DNA of 64,000 nucleotides from positions 799,561 to 863,560 of the forward strand of contig NZ_CP061309.1 of the NCBI RefSeq assembly GCF_018687955.1. The letters are read 5' to 3'. Origin of the DNA: Polynucleobacter ibericus. GTDB taxonomy: Bacteria; Pseudomonadota; Gammaproteobacteria; Burkholderiales; Burkholderiaceae. Positions 44,552-55,066 of this stretch are shown in pieces (positions within the stretch are counted from its first letter, which is position 1; every line of letters starts with the position of its first letter). A program made the position numbers and the translations under genes. The notes beneath the pieces were generated by a model. The model was given only the letters and a program-made list of their open reading frames with translations, had not been told where the DNA came from and searched no databases.

Positions 44552-45385
44552 CTACTTATTGCGGCGCAATATAAAGTCAGCCGTTACAAATGCAGCATCA
44601 GAGGTGAATTCATCAGCCAAGATTCTGGCAGCCGCCTCCGCTAGCGATATTTCAATAAAGCCGCTAACTTCACCATCATGATTGGTGGGGACAAAGTTAT
44701 CAGCAAGCTCTAAGTCGTAGACGTACAGCTGCTCATCATGAAACCCACGACCATAAATTGGGCGGCGCATATGAATGCGTCCCACCGGCTCAATTTGCTC
44801 GGCAATTTGCTCGGGTACGCCAGCTTCTTCCCAGAGTTCGCGGCGAGCGCTGACCCAAGGTGTTTCATCGGCAGTAATACCACCTGCAGCTAAGTTATCT
44901 AGCTTGCCTGGATCAGTTGGTTTAGCCTCACTGCGTCTGCCCAACCAAATACTATTGCCTTGCGTATAGCCGTTGATATGCGTTGCCATACTGCGAAAGC
45001 CAAAGGTACGAAAAGCTGCACGTTCCATACGAAAGTATTTGTGACCATTTTGATCTATCCAAGCAAAGTCTTCATTTCGCCAGCCAGGAATAAATCCACC
45101 AGCTCGCATGCGATTTGCGAGAAGGTAAAGGCTATTGGATAAATCTCTAGGCTTACTCAATTGAATCGAGAGCTTGTCATGACTGATGGCTACCAGTGGA
45201 ATAGATTCTTTTTGTAAGGATTCTTGCAAATAAGAAACAAACTCTGGATTGAGATGGCCAATGATTTGTTCGCCTAATGTGCCACGTGATAGATAAATTG
45301 GTAGGTAATCGGCTGGAGCGGAGCGCGCCGTGTTCTGGAGCATCTCCTCAAGGGCGGCAAGCGTGCTAGTTGAAAGGCTGGTCAT
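44552..45385 (-). CDS. DUF4743-Nudix hydrolase (thiamine-diphosphate-related)
   Basis: 277 aa. An N-terminal DUF4743-like domain (~1-120) precedes a Nudix domain whose box GGITADETPWVSARRELWEEAGV (landmark ~166-188) has the RELWEEAG core. Cross-kingdom relatives with this architecture are reported to dephosphorylate damaged (oxo/oxy) thiamine diphosphates. Its position directly upstream of the thiC riboswitch on the same strand agrees with a thiamine role. Confidence 0.82.
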   Translation of the reverse strand: MTSLSTSTLAALEEMLQNTARSAPADYLPIYLSRGTLGEQIIGHLNPEFVSYLQESLQKESIPLVAISHDKLSIQLSKPRDLSNSLYLLANRMRAGGFIPGWRNEDFAWIDQNGHKYFRMERAAFRTFGFRSMATHINGYTQGNSIWLGRRSEAKPTDPGKLDNLAAGGITADETPWVSARRELWEEAGVPEQIAEQIEPVGRIHMRRPIYGRGFHDEQLYVYDLELADNFVPTNHDGEVSGFIEISLAEAAARILADEFTSDAAFVTADFILRRNK

Positions 45386-45572
45386 GGCCTAAGTGTAAGG
45401 GAACTTGGGGGCTAATGCTGTGCTTGCTAGATTTGCCTAGCACATAAATATCCCACCACTAGTCAAAATATTGATCAGTAAATACCCAAAATCGGGAAAT
45501 ACTTTCTGCACACTAATTAGGCAAGTTAGGTCAGCCTATACAAATCTGTGACTTACGAAAACTTTTGCCGAT

Positions 45573-45595
45573 TTATCCACAAGACCTGTGGATAA
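45573..45595. promoter_or_regulatory. Two inverted consensus DnaA boxes
   Basis: TTATCCACA (45573-45581) and TGTGGATAA (45587-45595) are perfect DnaA-box consensus 9-mers in inverted orientation with a 5-bp spacer. They start 15 bp downstream of tRNA-Arg on its strand, so the hairpin might instead, or also, help tRNA 3'-end formation, but it lacks a T-tract. Confidence 0.55.
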
Positions 45596-45609
45596 GTATG
45601 AGCAATATT

Positions 45610-45684
45610 TGGTCCCGCCGACAGGAATCGAACCTGTATCCCACGCTTAGGAGGCATGTGCACTATCCATTGTGCTACGGCGAG
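45610..45684 (-). tRNA. tRNA-Arg (anticodon CCU)
   Basis: 75 nt with encoded CCA (45610-45612). Acceptor CTCGCCG pairs with CGGCGGG (one T-G wobble), D-arm GCAC...GTGC, anticodon loop CTCCTAA with CCT, T-arm ACAGG/CCTGT with TTCGATT loop. Reads AGG. Confidence 0.95.
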
Positions 45685-45726
45685 TCTGATGCAAATCTAA
45701 AAGTATGTTAGAGAAATTTTAATGAA

Positions 45727-45867
45727 TTACCAACCACATAGCGCCCATACTTGGTTAGTAACAGCCACCATCATATCTGGCGCAAAGTACATTGAAAAAA
45801 TAACTAGCAAAAGCAAGGAAACAAATCCATAGGCAATGACTTTTGTCATTAAGGACTTCTTAAGCAT
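45727..45867 (-). CDS. Tiny single-pass membrane protein coupled to MFS gene (46 aa)
   Basis: MLKKSLMTKVIAYGF, then a strong hydrophobic helix (VSLLLLVIFSMYFA, about residues 16-29), then MMVAVTNQVWALCGW. The ATG at 45867 lies inside the last codons of the MFS gene (8-bp overlap), so it would be translated by coupling. A second Met at 45849 gives 40 aa. Small single-helix proteins of this kind can act as accessory subunits of transporters; here that is only inferred. Confidence 0.55.
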   Translation of the reverse strand: MLKKSLMTKVIAYGFVSLLLLVIFSMYFAPDMMVAVTNQVWALCGW

Positions 45868-47092
45868 TAGCAACTCTGTAAATAGCGTGTTCTTTTACAG
45901 GAAGATTGACGAGGGCAGCAAACACACCTAATCCAATAGCAATTTCCCAAACAATTAAATAAGAACCCGTCTGATCAAACAAATAACCGCCAAGGAAGGC
46001 TCCACAGAAACTTCCTAGTTGATGTGAGAAAAACACTAAACCAGAAAGCATTGTTAGATACTTCACACCAAATATTTGCGCCACGATACCATTGGTCAGC
46101 GGAATAGTGGACAGCCATAAGAAACCCATCACCGCCGCAAAAATATAAGTACTCATAGGTGTGGGTGGTAATAATAAGAACGCAGTGATGGCAATGGAGC
46201 GTCCAATGTAGATTGCGGATAGTAAGTAACGCTTTGGAAAACGTTGACCTAAGAAGCCCGAGCTATAGGTGCCAAAGATATTGAAGAGGCCAATTAAGGC
46301 AAGGGCGGTAGTAGCAACCACTGGAGCGCCAACCGCCGAGTAATTTGTAGAAACATCTTTAAGGTAGGGCGCTAGATGCACTGCAATAAAGACTACCTGA
46401 AAGCCACACACAAAATAACCTAAGGTGAGATAGCGAAAGCTAGGGTTATTGATAGCCTCTTTTAATGCCTGCTTAATAGTTTGATCACCAAGATTGTGCG
46501 AATGAGAAAAATTCTTCTCACGCAACATGAATGCAGTAGGAATCATGAGGCTTGCCATCAACGCCAACATGAGTAACGCATCTTGCACACCAAACGCGCT
46601 GAGTAATCCTTGCTCAGCCGGAATCATCAGGAACTGACCGAACGAACCTGCTGCCGCAGCAATGCCCATTGCCCAAACACGTTTTTCAGCTGGTACATTA
46701 CGACCTAAGATGCCGTAGACCACGCTATAAGTTGTTGCGGTCTGGGCTAAGCCAATCAGTAAGCCACCAGCCAAAGTGAAGTTCATCACATCAGTAGAGA
46801 TGGCCATACCTGCTAAACCCAACGCGTACAAAATACCGCCAGCAACCATGATCTTGAATGCGCCGTAACGATCAGCTAATGCGCCAGTAATCGGCTGAAC
46901 TGCGCCCCAAATCAGATTCTGAAGTGCAATAGTTAGGGCAAAAGTTTCACGACCCCAGCCATTGGCTGAGGTAATTGGTAGATTGAAGAGACCAAAGCCA
47001 TGACGAATACCCATAGATAAGGTCACCATGAGACCGCCATAAATAAGAACCTCCTTCATGGAGAGTCCCGCTTTGGAGGCGTGCGCAGTCAT
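45860..47092 (-). CDS. MFS transporter (OFA/monocarboxylate-like)
   Basis: 410 aa, 12 predicted membrane segments. ITSANGWGRETFALTIALQNLIWGAVQPITGALADRYG-type opening sequence (residues ~38-74) with the loop-2 motif GALADRYGAFKI fits the oxalate/formate-antiporter and monocarboxylate-porter group. Located 5 bp after a class III CoA-transferase gene on the same strand, suggesting uptake of an organic acid that the transferase then activates. The substrate is unknown. Confidence 0.83.
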   Translation of the reverse strand: MTAHASKAGLSMKEVLIYGGLMVTLSMGIRHGFGLFNLPITSANGWGRETFALTIALQNLIWGAVQPITGALADRYGAFKIMVAGGILYALGLAGMAISTDVMNFTLAGGLLIGLAQTATTYSVVYGILGRNVPAEKRVWAMGIAAAAGSFGQFLMIPAEQGLLSAFGVQDALLMLALMASLMIPTAFMLREKNFSHSHNLGDQTIKQALKEAINNPSFRYLTLGYFVCGFQVVFIAVHLAPYLKDVSTNYSAVGAPVVATTALALIGLFNIFGTYSSGFLGQRFPKRYLLSAIYIGRSIAITAFLLLPPTPMSTYIFAAVMGFLWLSTIPLTNGIVAQIFGVKYLTMLSGLVFFSHQLGSFCGAFLGGYLFDQTGSYLIVWEIAIGLGVFAALVNLPVKEHAIYRVANA

Positions 47093-47097
47093 GAGGC

Positions 47098-48318
47098 TTA
47101 AATAATTCCCTTGGTACGCAATTCTGCTATTGCTTGTTCATCCAGTTTGAGGCGTTCATGCAAGATCTCTTGGGTATGTTGACCAAGCGTTGGTGGCGCC
47201 ATACGTACTTCGGTGGGTGTCTTCGAGAGGTGCATCGGACTAGCAACTAATTTCATATTGCCAGCGGTGGGATGGGGTACGTCGATCTGCACGCCACGAT
47301 GAATCACTTGCTCGTTTTCAAAGACTTCTTTGAAGTTGTTGATTGGACCGCAAGGAACATTGGCTTTCTCTAGCAATGCAATCCATTCGCCCTTAGTCAT
47401 TTTGCGCGTCATTTGTTCTAGCAGTGGGATGAGTTTCTTGCGATGCTCAACACGCAATGGATTAGAAATAAATAGCGGGTTATCTGCTAAGTGGGCTTCA
47501 CCACCTGCTGTCACAAAATGCCGAAACTGACCATCATTGCCGGCTCCTACAATCATCCAGCCATCAGAGGTGGGAAAGGTTTGGTAGGGAACAATAATGG
47601 GTGAGGCATTGCCCCAGCGTTTTGGAACTTCGCCTGAGGTGAGATAAGCACTGGATACATTGGCCATGACAGCAATTTGGGTATCTAGCAGGGACATATC
47701 AATATATTGACCCTCGCCTGTGCGGTCACGATGAACGATGGCTGCGAGGATTGCTGTGCTGGCATACATGCCTGTAAAGATATCGGCGATCGCAACACCG
47801 GATTTTTGGGGGCTAGCACCTTCGAAGTCATGGGCTTCACCGGTCACACTCATAAAACCACCCATGCCTTGAATAATGAAGTCATAGCCAGGACGATGTG
47901 CGTAAGGACCGGTTTGACCAAAGCCAGTGATAGAGCAATAGACTAAATCTGCTTTGACCTTTTTAAGACTGTCGTAATCAAGACCGTATTTGGCTAAGTC
48001 ACCCACTTTGTAGTTTTCGATGACTACATCGGATTCAGCGGCTAGCTTGCGGATAAGCTCTTGACCTTCAGGTTTAGCAATATCGACCGTAATCGATCGT
48101 TTATTTCTGTTGATGCAAATAAAATAGGCAGATTCATCAGTTTCCTTGCCATTGGCATCTTTGGCGAAAGGAGGACCCCAGTGGCGGGTATCGTCACCAA
48201 CCCCCGGTCTTTCCACTTTAATGACGTCTGCACCCAAATCCGCTAGATTTTGAGCGCACCAAGGACCAGCCAAGACTCGGCTGAGGTCTAAAACGCGAAT
48301 ATGACTTAAGGCTCCCAT
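47098..48318 (-). CDS. CaiB/BaiF family class III CoA-transferase
   Basis: 406 aa. IRVLDLSRVLAGPWCAQNLADLGADVIKVE (residues ~6-35, landmark) is the family signature, and the catalytic Asp is in DMSLLDTQIAVMAN (~169-182). TRHWGPPF and GYDFIIQGMGG also match. Transfers CoA between carboxylic acids, e.g. formyl-CoA/oxalate-type reactions. The adjacent MFS gene suggests a small dicarboxylate or monocarboxylate. Confidence 0.9.
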   Translation of the reverse strand: MGALSHIRVLDLSRVLAGPWCAQNLADLGADVIKVERPGVGDDTRHWGPPFAKDANGKETDESAYFICINRNKRSITVDIAKPEGQELIRKLAAESDVVIENYKVGDLAKYGLDYDSLKKVKADLVYCSITGFGQTGPYAHRPGYDFIIQGMGGFMSVTGEAHDFEGASPQKSGVAIADIFTGMYASTAILAAIVHRDRTGEGQYIDMSLLDTQIAVMANVSSAYLTSGEVPKRWGNASPIIVPYQTFPTSDGWMIVGAGNDGQFRHFVTAGGEAHLADNPLFISNPLRVEHRKKLIPLLEQMTRKMTKGEWIALLEKANVPCGPINNFKEVFENEQVIHRGVQIDVPHPTAGNMKLVASPMHLSKTPTEVRMAPPTLGQHTQEILHERLKLDEQAIAELRTKGII

Positions 48319-48397
48319 CCCCTGATTTTGGCATGGATGGCAGGGGAATTCTCGAAAAATTCGGTCTAGACCTCAGACATGACTACAATTTGCGCGC

Positions 48398-50386
48398 ATG
48401 GCTACCCGTAAAACTTCCGAATACAGCGAATCGTCGATTCAGGTCCTTAAAGGACTAGAACCAGTCCGTCAGCGGCCTGGAATGTACACCCGCACCGACA
48501 ATCCACTTCACATCATTCAAGAAGTGCTTGATAACGCATCTGATGAGGCATTGGGCGGTTTTGGTAAGCAAATCATTGTCACCATGCATACCGATGGCAG
48601 CGTGAGCGTCGAAGATGATGGCCGTGGTATTCCGGTAGGGATGCATCCAACCGAGAAATTGCCCGTAGTAGAAATTGTGTTTACCCAACTTCATGCTGGC
48701 GGTAAGTTTGAAAAAGGTACTGGTGGTGCCTATGCCTTCTCCGGCGGCTTACACGGCGTGGGTGTTTCGGTAACAAATGCTTTATCTAAAAGATTAGAAG
48801 TAACTGTTTGGCGTGATGGCCAAATGTCGACCTTGACCTTTGCTGATGGCAAAGTGATTGAGAAGCTCAAATCGATCCCATCATCCAAAGACGATAAATC
48901 TCATGGCACACGTGTACGCGCTTGGCCAGATGGTAAGTATTTTGATAGCTCAGTGATTCCAATGCCTGAGCTCATTCGCTTATTGCGCTCTAAGGCGGTG
49001 TTATTGCCTGGTGTGAAAGTGACACTGATTCAAGAAAAATCCGGTGATACCCAGACTTGGCAATACGCACAAGGCTTGCGTGGCTATTTAAATGAAGCTA
49101 TTGCACAAGCTGGTCATGGCGCAGAAGTCATTCCACCATTTGAAGGTGAGCAATACGCAACTGGCAATAGTGACGATGATTCATTTGCCGAGGGCGAAGG
49201 TGCAGCATGGGTAGTTTGCTGGACTGAAGATGGCGCACCAGTACGTGAGAGTTATGTGAACTTGATTCCGACTCCTGCAGGTGGTACTCATGAGAGTGGT
49301 CTGCGCGAAGGTCTTTTTAATGCCGTTAAAGGCTTTATTGAAATGCACGCATTGCAACCGAAGGGCGTGAAGTTAATGCCTGAGGACGTCTTTGCGCGCG
49401 CCTCCTTTATTTTGTCCGCCAAAGTATTGGATCCGCAATTCCAAGGGCAAATTAAAGAGCGCCTCAATTCACGTGATGCAGTACGTCTCGTTTCTGGTTA
49501 TGTGAAGTCAGCTCTAGAGCTCTGGCTCAATCAGCACGTCGACTATGGTCGCAAGTTAGCCGATTTGGTCATTAAGCAGGCCCAGGCCAGAACTCGTGCA
49601 GGCCAAAAGGTCGAGAAGAAGAAATCTTCTGGCGTAGCTGTGCTGCCTGGCAAGTTGACTGATTGTGAGAGTCAAGACATCGGTATGAATGAGATCTTCC
49701 TCGTGGAGGGTGACTCTGCAGGCGGTTCAGCCAAGATGGGCCGTAATAAAGAATATCAAGCCATCCTGCCATTGCGCGGTAAGGTTTTAAATACTTGGGA
49801 AGCGGAGCGTGATCGCTTATTTGCAAACAATGAGGTACACGACATCGCTGTGGCGATTGGTGTTGACCCCCATGGAGCAAATGACAATCCCGATCTATCG
49901 AATTTGCGCTATGGCAAGGTCTGCATCTTGTCTGATGCGGACGTCGATGGCGCGCATATTCAGGTATTGCTCTTAACCTTGTTTTATAAGCATTTCCCGA
50001 AACTCATTGAGTTGGGTCATGTGCATATTTCACGTCCACCGCTATTCAGGGTAGATGCTCCAGCACGTGGCAAGAAGCCAGCACAAAAGATTTATGCCTT
50101 GGATGCTAGTGAACTCCAGGCAATTGAAGATAAGTTGCGTAAAGATGGCGTTAAAGAATCCGCCTGGCAGATCTCTCGCTTCAAAGGTTTGGGCGAGATG
50201 AGTGCAGAGCAACTATGGGATACCACTTTAAATCCAGATACCCGCCGCTTACTACCCGTAACGCTTGGCACCTGGACTGAAGACGAAACATTTAAAACAA
50301 TGGATATGTTGATGGGTAAATCTGAGTCTGGTGCACGTCGCGATTGGCTTGAAGAGCGCGGCAATGAGGTGGAGGCAGACATTTAA
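48398..50386 (+). CDS. parE: DNA topoisomerase IV subunit B
   Basis: ATPase subunit of topoisomerase IV, which decatenates chromosomes. 662 aa; GHKL ATP-binding motifs [13 protein letters not shown] (~42-54), DDGRGIPV (~74-81) and [14 protein letters not shown] (~118-131), and the TOPRIM region [29 protein letters not shown] with [10 protein letters not shown]. It overlaps parC by one base (TAATG). Confidence 0.95.
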   Translation: MATRKTSEYSESSIQVLKGLEPVRQRPGMYTRTDNPLHIIQEVLDNASDEALGGFGKQIIVTMHTDGSVSVEDDGRGIPVGMHPTEKLPVVEIVFTQLHAGGKFEKGTGGAYAFSGGLHGVGVSVTNALSKRLEVTVWRDGQMSTLTFADGKVIEKLKSIPSSKDDKSHGTRVRAWPDGKYFDSSVIPMPELIRLLRSKAVLLPGVKVTLIQEKSGDTQTWQYAQGLRGYLNEAIAQAGHGAEVIPPFEGEQYATGNSDDDSFAEGEGAAWVVCWTEDGAPVRESYVNLIPTPAGGTHESGLREGLFNAVKGFIEMHALQPKGVKLMPEDVFARASFILSAKVLDPQFQGQIKERLNSRDAVRLVSGYVKSALELWLNQHVDYGRKLADLVIKQAQARTRAGQKVEKKKSSGVAVLPGKLTDCESQDIGMNEIFLVEGDSAGGSAKMGRNKEYQAILPLRGKVLNTWEAERDRLFANNEVHDIAVAIGVDPHGANDNPDLSNLRYGKVCILSDADVDGAHIQVLLLTLFYKHFPKLIELGHVHISRPPLFRVDAPARGKKPAQKIYALDASELQAIEDKLRKDGVKESAWQISRFKGLGEMSAEQLWDTTLNPDTRRLLPVTLGTWTEDETFKTMDMLMGKSESGARRDWLEERGNEVEADI

Positions 50387-52833
50387 TGACAACTAAAAAG
50401 ACTCCTGGAAAAAATGATCCAGCCGATCAGGCGGACTTATTCTCCAATCCAGTTGAGATGGATATCGTTGAGGTAGATGAAGCCCCAGCAGTGACCATAT
50501 CTTCTGGTGGTGGATCAAATAACCATGATCCCAAAACCGTTGACTTGAATGAAGATGGTAAAGATAGCCTAACACTAGCGGTTTATGCAGAGCGCGCCTA
50601 TTTGGATTACGCCATTAGCGTAGTGAAAGGCCGTGCATTGCCTGATGTATCTGACGGTCAGAAACCTGTTCAACGTCGTATTTTGTTCTCCATGAGCGAA
50701 ATGGGCTTACGTGCAGATGCTAAGCCGGTGAAGAGTGCTCGCGTGGTTGGTGACGTATTAGGTAAGTTCCATCCGCACGGCGACCAATCCGCTTACGATG
50801 CTTTAGTGCGCTTGGCACAAAGCTTCTCACTGCGTTATCCATTAATTGATGGTCAGGGCAACTTCGGCTCACGTGATGGTGATGGCGCAGCAGCGATGCG
50901 TTATACCGAAGCTCGTTTAACCAAAATTGCTAGCTTGCTATTAAGTGAGATCGACGAAGGTACGGTTGACTTTGCACCGAACTACGACGGATCATTCCAA
51001 GAGCCTAAATTGTTACCAGCACGTTTGCCGTTTGTACTTCTGAATGGAGCATCCGGCATTGCGGTGGGCATGGCAACAGAAATACCTTCACACAATTTAC
51101 GTGAAGTAGCTACTGCGGCAGTCGCCCTGATGAAGTCTCCGAAGATGAGCACTTCAGAATTATTAGAAATCATGCCTGGGCCTGACTATCCAGGCGGCGG
51201 CCAAATTATTTCATCTGCGGCAGAGATTGCCCAGATCTACGAAGCAGGGCGCGGCAGTATTAAAGTGCGTGCACGCTGGTCTGTAGAGGAATTGGCTCGC
51301 GGTCAATGGCAGATTGTTGTAAATGAACTACCACCAGCCACTTCTTCGCAACGCGTATTGCAAGAGATCGAAGAAATTACCAATCCCAAGGTGAAGGTTG
51401 GTAAAAAGACCCTTACTCCTGAGCAAAATAATCTGAAGTCGACGATTCTGAATGTCCTTGATGGTGTTCGTGATGAATCGAGTAAAGATGCTGCAGTACG
51501 TTTGGTATTCGAACCCAAGAGCAAAAATATTGATGTCAATGAGTTCGTTAATTTACTGTTGGCACATACTTCATTAGAGTCCAATGCACCAATGAACTTG
51601 GTGATGATTGGTAATGATGGTCGTCCTCGCCAAAAAGGCTTAAAAGAAATTCTCTCTGAGTGGATTGCATTTAGGGTTGCCACTGTTACTCGCAGAACGC
51701 AGCACCGCTTAGGTAAGGTCAAAGACCGCATGCATATTTTAGAAGGGCGCTTAATCGTTCTTCTCAATATTGATAAAGTCATTAAGATCATTCGTAATAG
51801 CGATGAACCTAAGGCTGATTTGATTAAGGAGTTCAAGCTCAGTGATCGCCAGGCTGAAGATATTTTGGATATTCGCTTACGTCAGTTGGCACGTTTAGAA
51901 GGTATCAAGATTGAGCAAGAACTCAAAGAGCTCAAGTCTGAACGTGATGACTTGGAAGGCTTGCTGCAAAGCGATTCGGTCTTACGTAAGCGCATCATTA
52001 AAGAAATCGAATCTGATATGAAGGATTTTGGTGATGATCGTCGTACGCTCATTCGAGAAGACAAGCGTGCTGTAGCTGAGGCAAAGGTAATTGATGAGCC
52101 GGTGACAGTCATTGTTTCTCAAAAAGGTTGGGTACGCGTGCGTCAAGGACATGAGCACGATGCCACTCAGTTCGCCTTTAAGGCGGGCGATGCTTTATAT
52201 GCCACCTTTGAAGTAAGAACAGTGGATGTCATACAAGGCTTTGGTAGTGATGGCCGTGTCTATACGGTTCCTGTGAGTGAGTTGCCTGGTGCCCGTGGTG
52301 ATGGCTCGCCTTTAACGAGCTTTGTGAACTTGGCTGCAGGATCGCAAATGGTTGCTTACTACGCTGGTCAATCTGATGACTTGGTATTGCTCTCCACTAA
52401 AGCAGGTTTTGGTTTCTTGGCCAATGTTGCGGATATGACAACTCGCAACAAAGCCGGTAAATCCTTCTTAAGCATGGATGCTAAAGTTCCTGGTGATGCA
52501 CCTCTGGGTGCGGCCAAGGTGAAGCCCGGCATGAAGCAAGTAGCCTGCTTATCGGAAGCCTCGAAATTATTGGTCTTCCCATTGGATGAGCTCAAGCGTC
52601 TGCCAACAGGCGGCAAAGGGGTAATCTTGATGGGTCTGGATGACAAAGAGCATCTCGCTTCAGCTATCGCAGTTGGTCCAGATGGCGCCACTTACTCTGG
52701 TGCAGGACGTGCTGGCAAGCCTACTGAACTGAGCTTAGATGCAAAAACCTTAAAGTCATTTGCTGGTAATCGTGCACGCAAAGGTCACTTTGTTGAGCCA
52801 CGCTTAAAAGACGGCAAGTTAACAGCGAACTAA
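50386..52833 (+). CDS. parC: DNA topoisomerase IV subunit A
   Basis: DNA-cleaving subunit. 815 aa; the breakage-reunion domain contains [20 protein letters not shown], the quinolone-resistance region [38 protein letters not shown] (positions ~125-162) and the active-site Tyr in [11 protein letters not shown] (~175). The C-terminal domain has the reduced blade repeats typical of ParC rather than GyrA. The start is coupled to parE. Confidence 0.95.
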   Translation: MTTKKTPGKNDPADQADLFSNPVEMDIVEVDEAPAVTISSGGGSNNHDPKTVDLNEDGKDSLTLAVYAERAYLDYAISVVKGRALPDVSDGQKPVQRRILFSMSEMGLRADAKPVKSARVVGDVLGKFHPHGDQSAYDALVRLAQSFSLRYPLIDGQGNFGSRDGDGAAAMRYTEARLTKIASLLLSEIDEGTVDFAPNYDGSFQEPKLLPARLPFVLLNGASGIAVGMATEIPSHNLREVATAAVALMKSPKMSTSELLEIMPGPDYPGGGQIISSAAEIAQIYEAGRGSIKVRARWSVEELARGQWQIVVNELPPATSSQRVLQEIEEITNPKVKVGKKTLTPEQNNLKSTILNVLDGVRDESSKDAAVRLVFEPKSKNIDVNEFVNLLLAHTSLESNAPMNLVMIGNDGRPRQKGLKEILSEWIAFRVATVTRRTQHRLGKVKDRMHILEGRLIVLLNIDKVIKIIRNSDEPKADLIKEFKLSDRQAEDILDIRLRQLARLEGIKIEQELKELKSERDDLEGLLQSDSVLRKRIIKEIESDMKDFGDDRRTLIREDKRAVAEAKVIDEPVTVIVSQKGWVRVRQGHEHDATQFAFKAGDALYATFEVRTVDVIQGFGSDGRVYTVPVSELPGARGDGSPLTSFVNLAAGSQMVAYYAGQSDDLVLLSTKAGFGFLANVADMTTRNKAGKSFLSMDAKVPGDAPLGAAKVKPGMKQVACLSEASKLLVFPLDELKRLPTGGKGVILMGLDDKEHLASAIAVGPDGATYSGAGRAGKPTELSLDAKTLKSFAGNRARKGHFVEPRLKDGKLTAN

Positions 52834-52851
52834 CTGATTAACCTAAGGTAG

Positions 52852-53811
52852 TTAAGTTTTCTTTGGAACACTCAGGCCATATTTAACGGCTATCACTTCT
52901 GCCAGAATCGATACTGCGATTTCTGGTGGAGTGAGAGCGCCAATATAAAGACCTACCGGACCATGTAATTTTTCTACCTGCTCTTGAGTGACATCAAACT
53001 CTAGCAAGCGTTCTTTGCGCTTTTGAGTATTTTTACGACTACCTAATGCCCCGACATAAAAGGCCGGCGACTTAAGTGCCTCCATGAGGGCCATGTCATC
53101 AAGTTTAGGGTCATGCGTCAGGGCAACTACCGCCGTATGAGAGTCAACGCCAATCTCCAACAAAACATCGTCAGGCATACCCTTTGCAAAAATAATATCG
53201 GAGCGATTAAGACCTTCGGCATACTCTTCGCGAGGATCGATGACGATCACCTCAAAGTCAGAAGCTAACGCAAAATCTGCGGTGTAGAGGGAAAGTTGTC
53301 CCGCACCAATAATCACCATGCGCCAACGTGGGCCATAAGTAGTTTGCATTTCTTGTTCGGTGCAGATAAATTCATCGCTACGATCTCCACTGGTCAGAAT
53401 CGATTTACCAGTAGATAAATTCACCGTGCGTCGTGTAATTTGGTAAGAGGTGATGTTTTCCAGAAGTTTTTCTAAAACCGCTAGCTCAGGTCTAGGCTCT
53501 ACTAGCAAGCGTAATGTACCGCCGCAAGGTAGACCAAAACGCGCTGCTTCTTGTTGCGTAACCCCATATACAACCGTCTCAGGCGTATTGCGGGTAAGGA
53601 TTTCAGTTTGCACTCTGCGGATAAGGTCATCCTCGACACAGCCCCCAGAAACTGAGCCAGCAACTTGCCCATCGTCTCGAATAGCGAGCCAAGAGCCTAC
53701 TGGACGAGGGGCGGAGCCCCATGTCTGCACCACGGTAGCAATAGCAACAGGCTGGCCTGATTGGAGCCATTCAACTGCGGATTTGAGGACGCTTAAATCG
53801 GTGCTGTTCAT
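52852..53811 (-). CDS. XdhC/CoxI-family protein
   Basis: 319 aa. N-terminal XdhC/CoxI domain (ATVVQTWGSAPRPVGSWLAI, GSVSGGCVEDDL) and C-terminal Rossmann domain (VIIGAGQLSLYTADFALA; VALTHDPKLDDMAL; YVGALGSRKNTQKR). Such proteins bind molybdenum cofactor and insert its sulphurated form into xanthine-dehydrogenase-type enzymes. Divergent from a MocA-like gene 63 bp away, which fits a molybdoenzyme maturation role, though no such enzyme lies in this window. Confidence 0.88.
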   Translation of the reverse strand: MNSTDLSVLKSAVEWLQSGQPVAIATVVQTWGSAPRPVGSWLAIRDDGQVAGSVSGGCVEDDLIRRVQTEILTRNTPETVVYGVTQQEAARFGLPCGGTLRLLVEPRPELAVLEKLLENITSYQITRRTVNLSTGKSILTSGDRSDEFICTEQEMQTTYGPRWRMVIIGAGQLSLYTADFALASDFEVIVIDPREEYAEGLNRSDIIFAKGMPDDVLLEIGVDSHTAVVALTHDPKLDDMALMEALKSPAFYVGALGSRKNTQKRKERLLEFDVTQEQVEKLHGPVGLYIGALTPPEIAVSILAEVIAVKYGLSVPKKT

Positions 53812-53874
53812 GCGTTTTCTTCTTTTACGCTCTTTTGCAAATACTTTTATTAATAACTATTTATTATCACCCTA

Positions 53875-54525
53875 ATGACTGTTTCTAGTGAGCCTCTCAA
53901 AAGCCCAAAATTACGGCTTGCCATCTTGTTGTTGGCTGCCGGGGAGGGAAGTCGTCTTGGCGGGCATCCTAAAGCCTTGTTGAAGAAAGAGGGAAATAGC
54001 TTATTAAAGCGCTTTATTCATTCCATAGAGAAACTTCATTCAATAGAGACTTTGATTGTTACTGGTTTTTATTGCCAAGAGGTTGAATCAGAAATTATCT
54101 CTCTGCAGAAAGAGGCTCAAGGCCCTTTAGCTTGGATCAGAAATCCAAACCCTGAGGCAGGTCAATCTTCGTCTGTGCGTCTCGGTCTCGAATCTCTCAA
54201 AAGTAACTACGATGCTCTCTTAGTTGCTTTATGTGACCAGCCCAATCTAGGCGCACCAGAGATAGAAGCTTTGCTAGAGCAATTTAATCAAAGATCTGCA
54301 AACCAAGAAATAATTTTGCCGATGATCAATGGACAGCGTGGTAACCCAGTCTTATTTTCAAAAGAGGTAATTGAAACAGTTCTGGCGATTCCAGGTATGG
54401 TCTGCAGACCCTTTTTGGATCAACATCCAGAATTGGTGAAAACGTTTACTTCTAATAATCAAGCCTATCTTCAGGATGTCGATACACAGAGCGACATCCA
54501 AAAGCTGGGCTTAGATTGTATTTAA
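53875..54525 (+). CDS. MobA/MocA-like nucleotidyltransferase
   Basis: 216 aa. The NTP-binding signature LLLAAGEGSRLGGHPKALL lies at residues ~18-36, WIRNPNPEAGQSSSVRLGL follows and ALCDQPNL (~121-128) provides the metal-binding Asp. Closest to MocA, the molybdopterin cytidylyltransferase that makes the MCD form for the xanthine dehydrogenase family, in keeping with the XdhC neighbour. Confidence 0.85.
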   Translation: MTVSSEPLKSPKLRLAILLLAAGEGSRLGGHPKALLKKEGNSLLKRFIHSIEKLHSIETLIVTGFYCQEVESEIISLQKEAQGPLAWIRNPNPEAGQSSSVRLGLESLKSNYDALLVALCDQPNLGAPEIEALLEQFNQRSANQEIILPMINGQRGNPVLFSKEVIETVLAIPGMVCRPFLDQHPELVKTFTSNNQAYLQDVDTQSDIQKLGLDCI

Positions 54526-54540
54526 CGCCACTGAATTGAA

Positions 54541-54999
54541 TTAGATCTCTGCGATTAATTCGATTTCAACACAAGCTCCAAGCGGAATTTGCGCAACACC
54601 AAATGCGCTACGAGCATGTTTGCCAGCCTCACCAAACACTTCAAATAATAATTCTGAGCAGCCATTCACAACGAGATGTTGTTCTGTGTAGCTATCGGTA
54701 GAGTTCACCAAGCCCATGACCTTCACAATGCGCTTCACTTTGTCTAAGGAGCCTAGATGATTTTGTAGTGTCGCAATCAAGTCAATTGCGATAGAGCGAG
54801 CAGCAGCTTTACCTGTCTCAGTATCCATATCCTTGCCAAGCTTGCCAACCCAAGGTTTGCCATCTTGTTTGGCGATGTGGCCTGAGAGAAAAACAGTATT
54901 GCCGGTGGTGGCTGCCATGACATAGGCTGCAGCAGGCGGTCCTGCTGGGGGTAAATCAATACCAAGAGTCTTAAGGCGTTCGCTAATGTTTGTGCTCAT
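54541..54999 (-). CDS. RidA-family protein
   Basis: 152 aa of the YjgF/YER057c/UK114 fold: VFLSGHIAKQDG (~33-44), KRIVKVMGLVNSTDSYTEQHLVVNGCSELLFEVFGEAGKHARSAFGVAQIPLGACVEIE spans the core, here with a longer form. The Arg that binds imine substrate in RidA appears in HARSAFGVAQIPLGA. Members deaminate reactive enamines; this longer subgroup is less well defined. Separate transcription unit or first of the minus-strand run with VWA and MoxR genes upstream. Confidence 0.82.
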   Translation of the reverse strand: MSTNISERLKTLGIDLPPAGPPAAAYVMAATTGNTVFLSGHIAKQDGKPWVGKLGKDMDTETGKAAARSIAIDLIATLQNHLGSLDKVKRIVKVMGLVNSTDSYTEQHLVVNGCSELLFEVFGEAGKHARSAFGVAQIPLGACVEIELIAEI

Positions 55000-55066
55000 A
55001 TTGGGTTTCTGTAATTAGTAAAAAATAATGAAGTGAACAGGGTAGGTAAGTTAGAGTTACTAAATC

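Noticed and set aside
48455..52691. Several minus-strand ORFs opposite parE and parC
   Set aside because: They are shadows of the highly conserved topoisomerase genes with no independent start signals or recognisable proteins.
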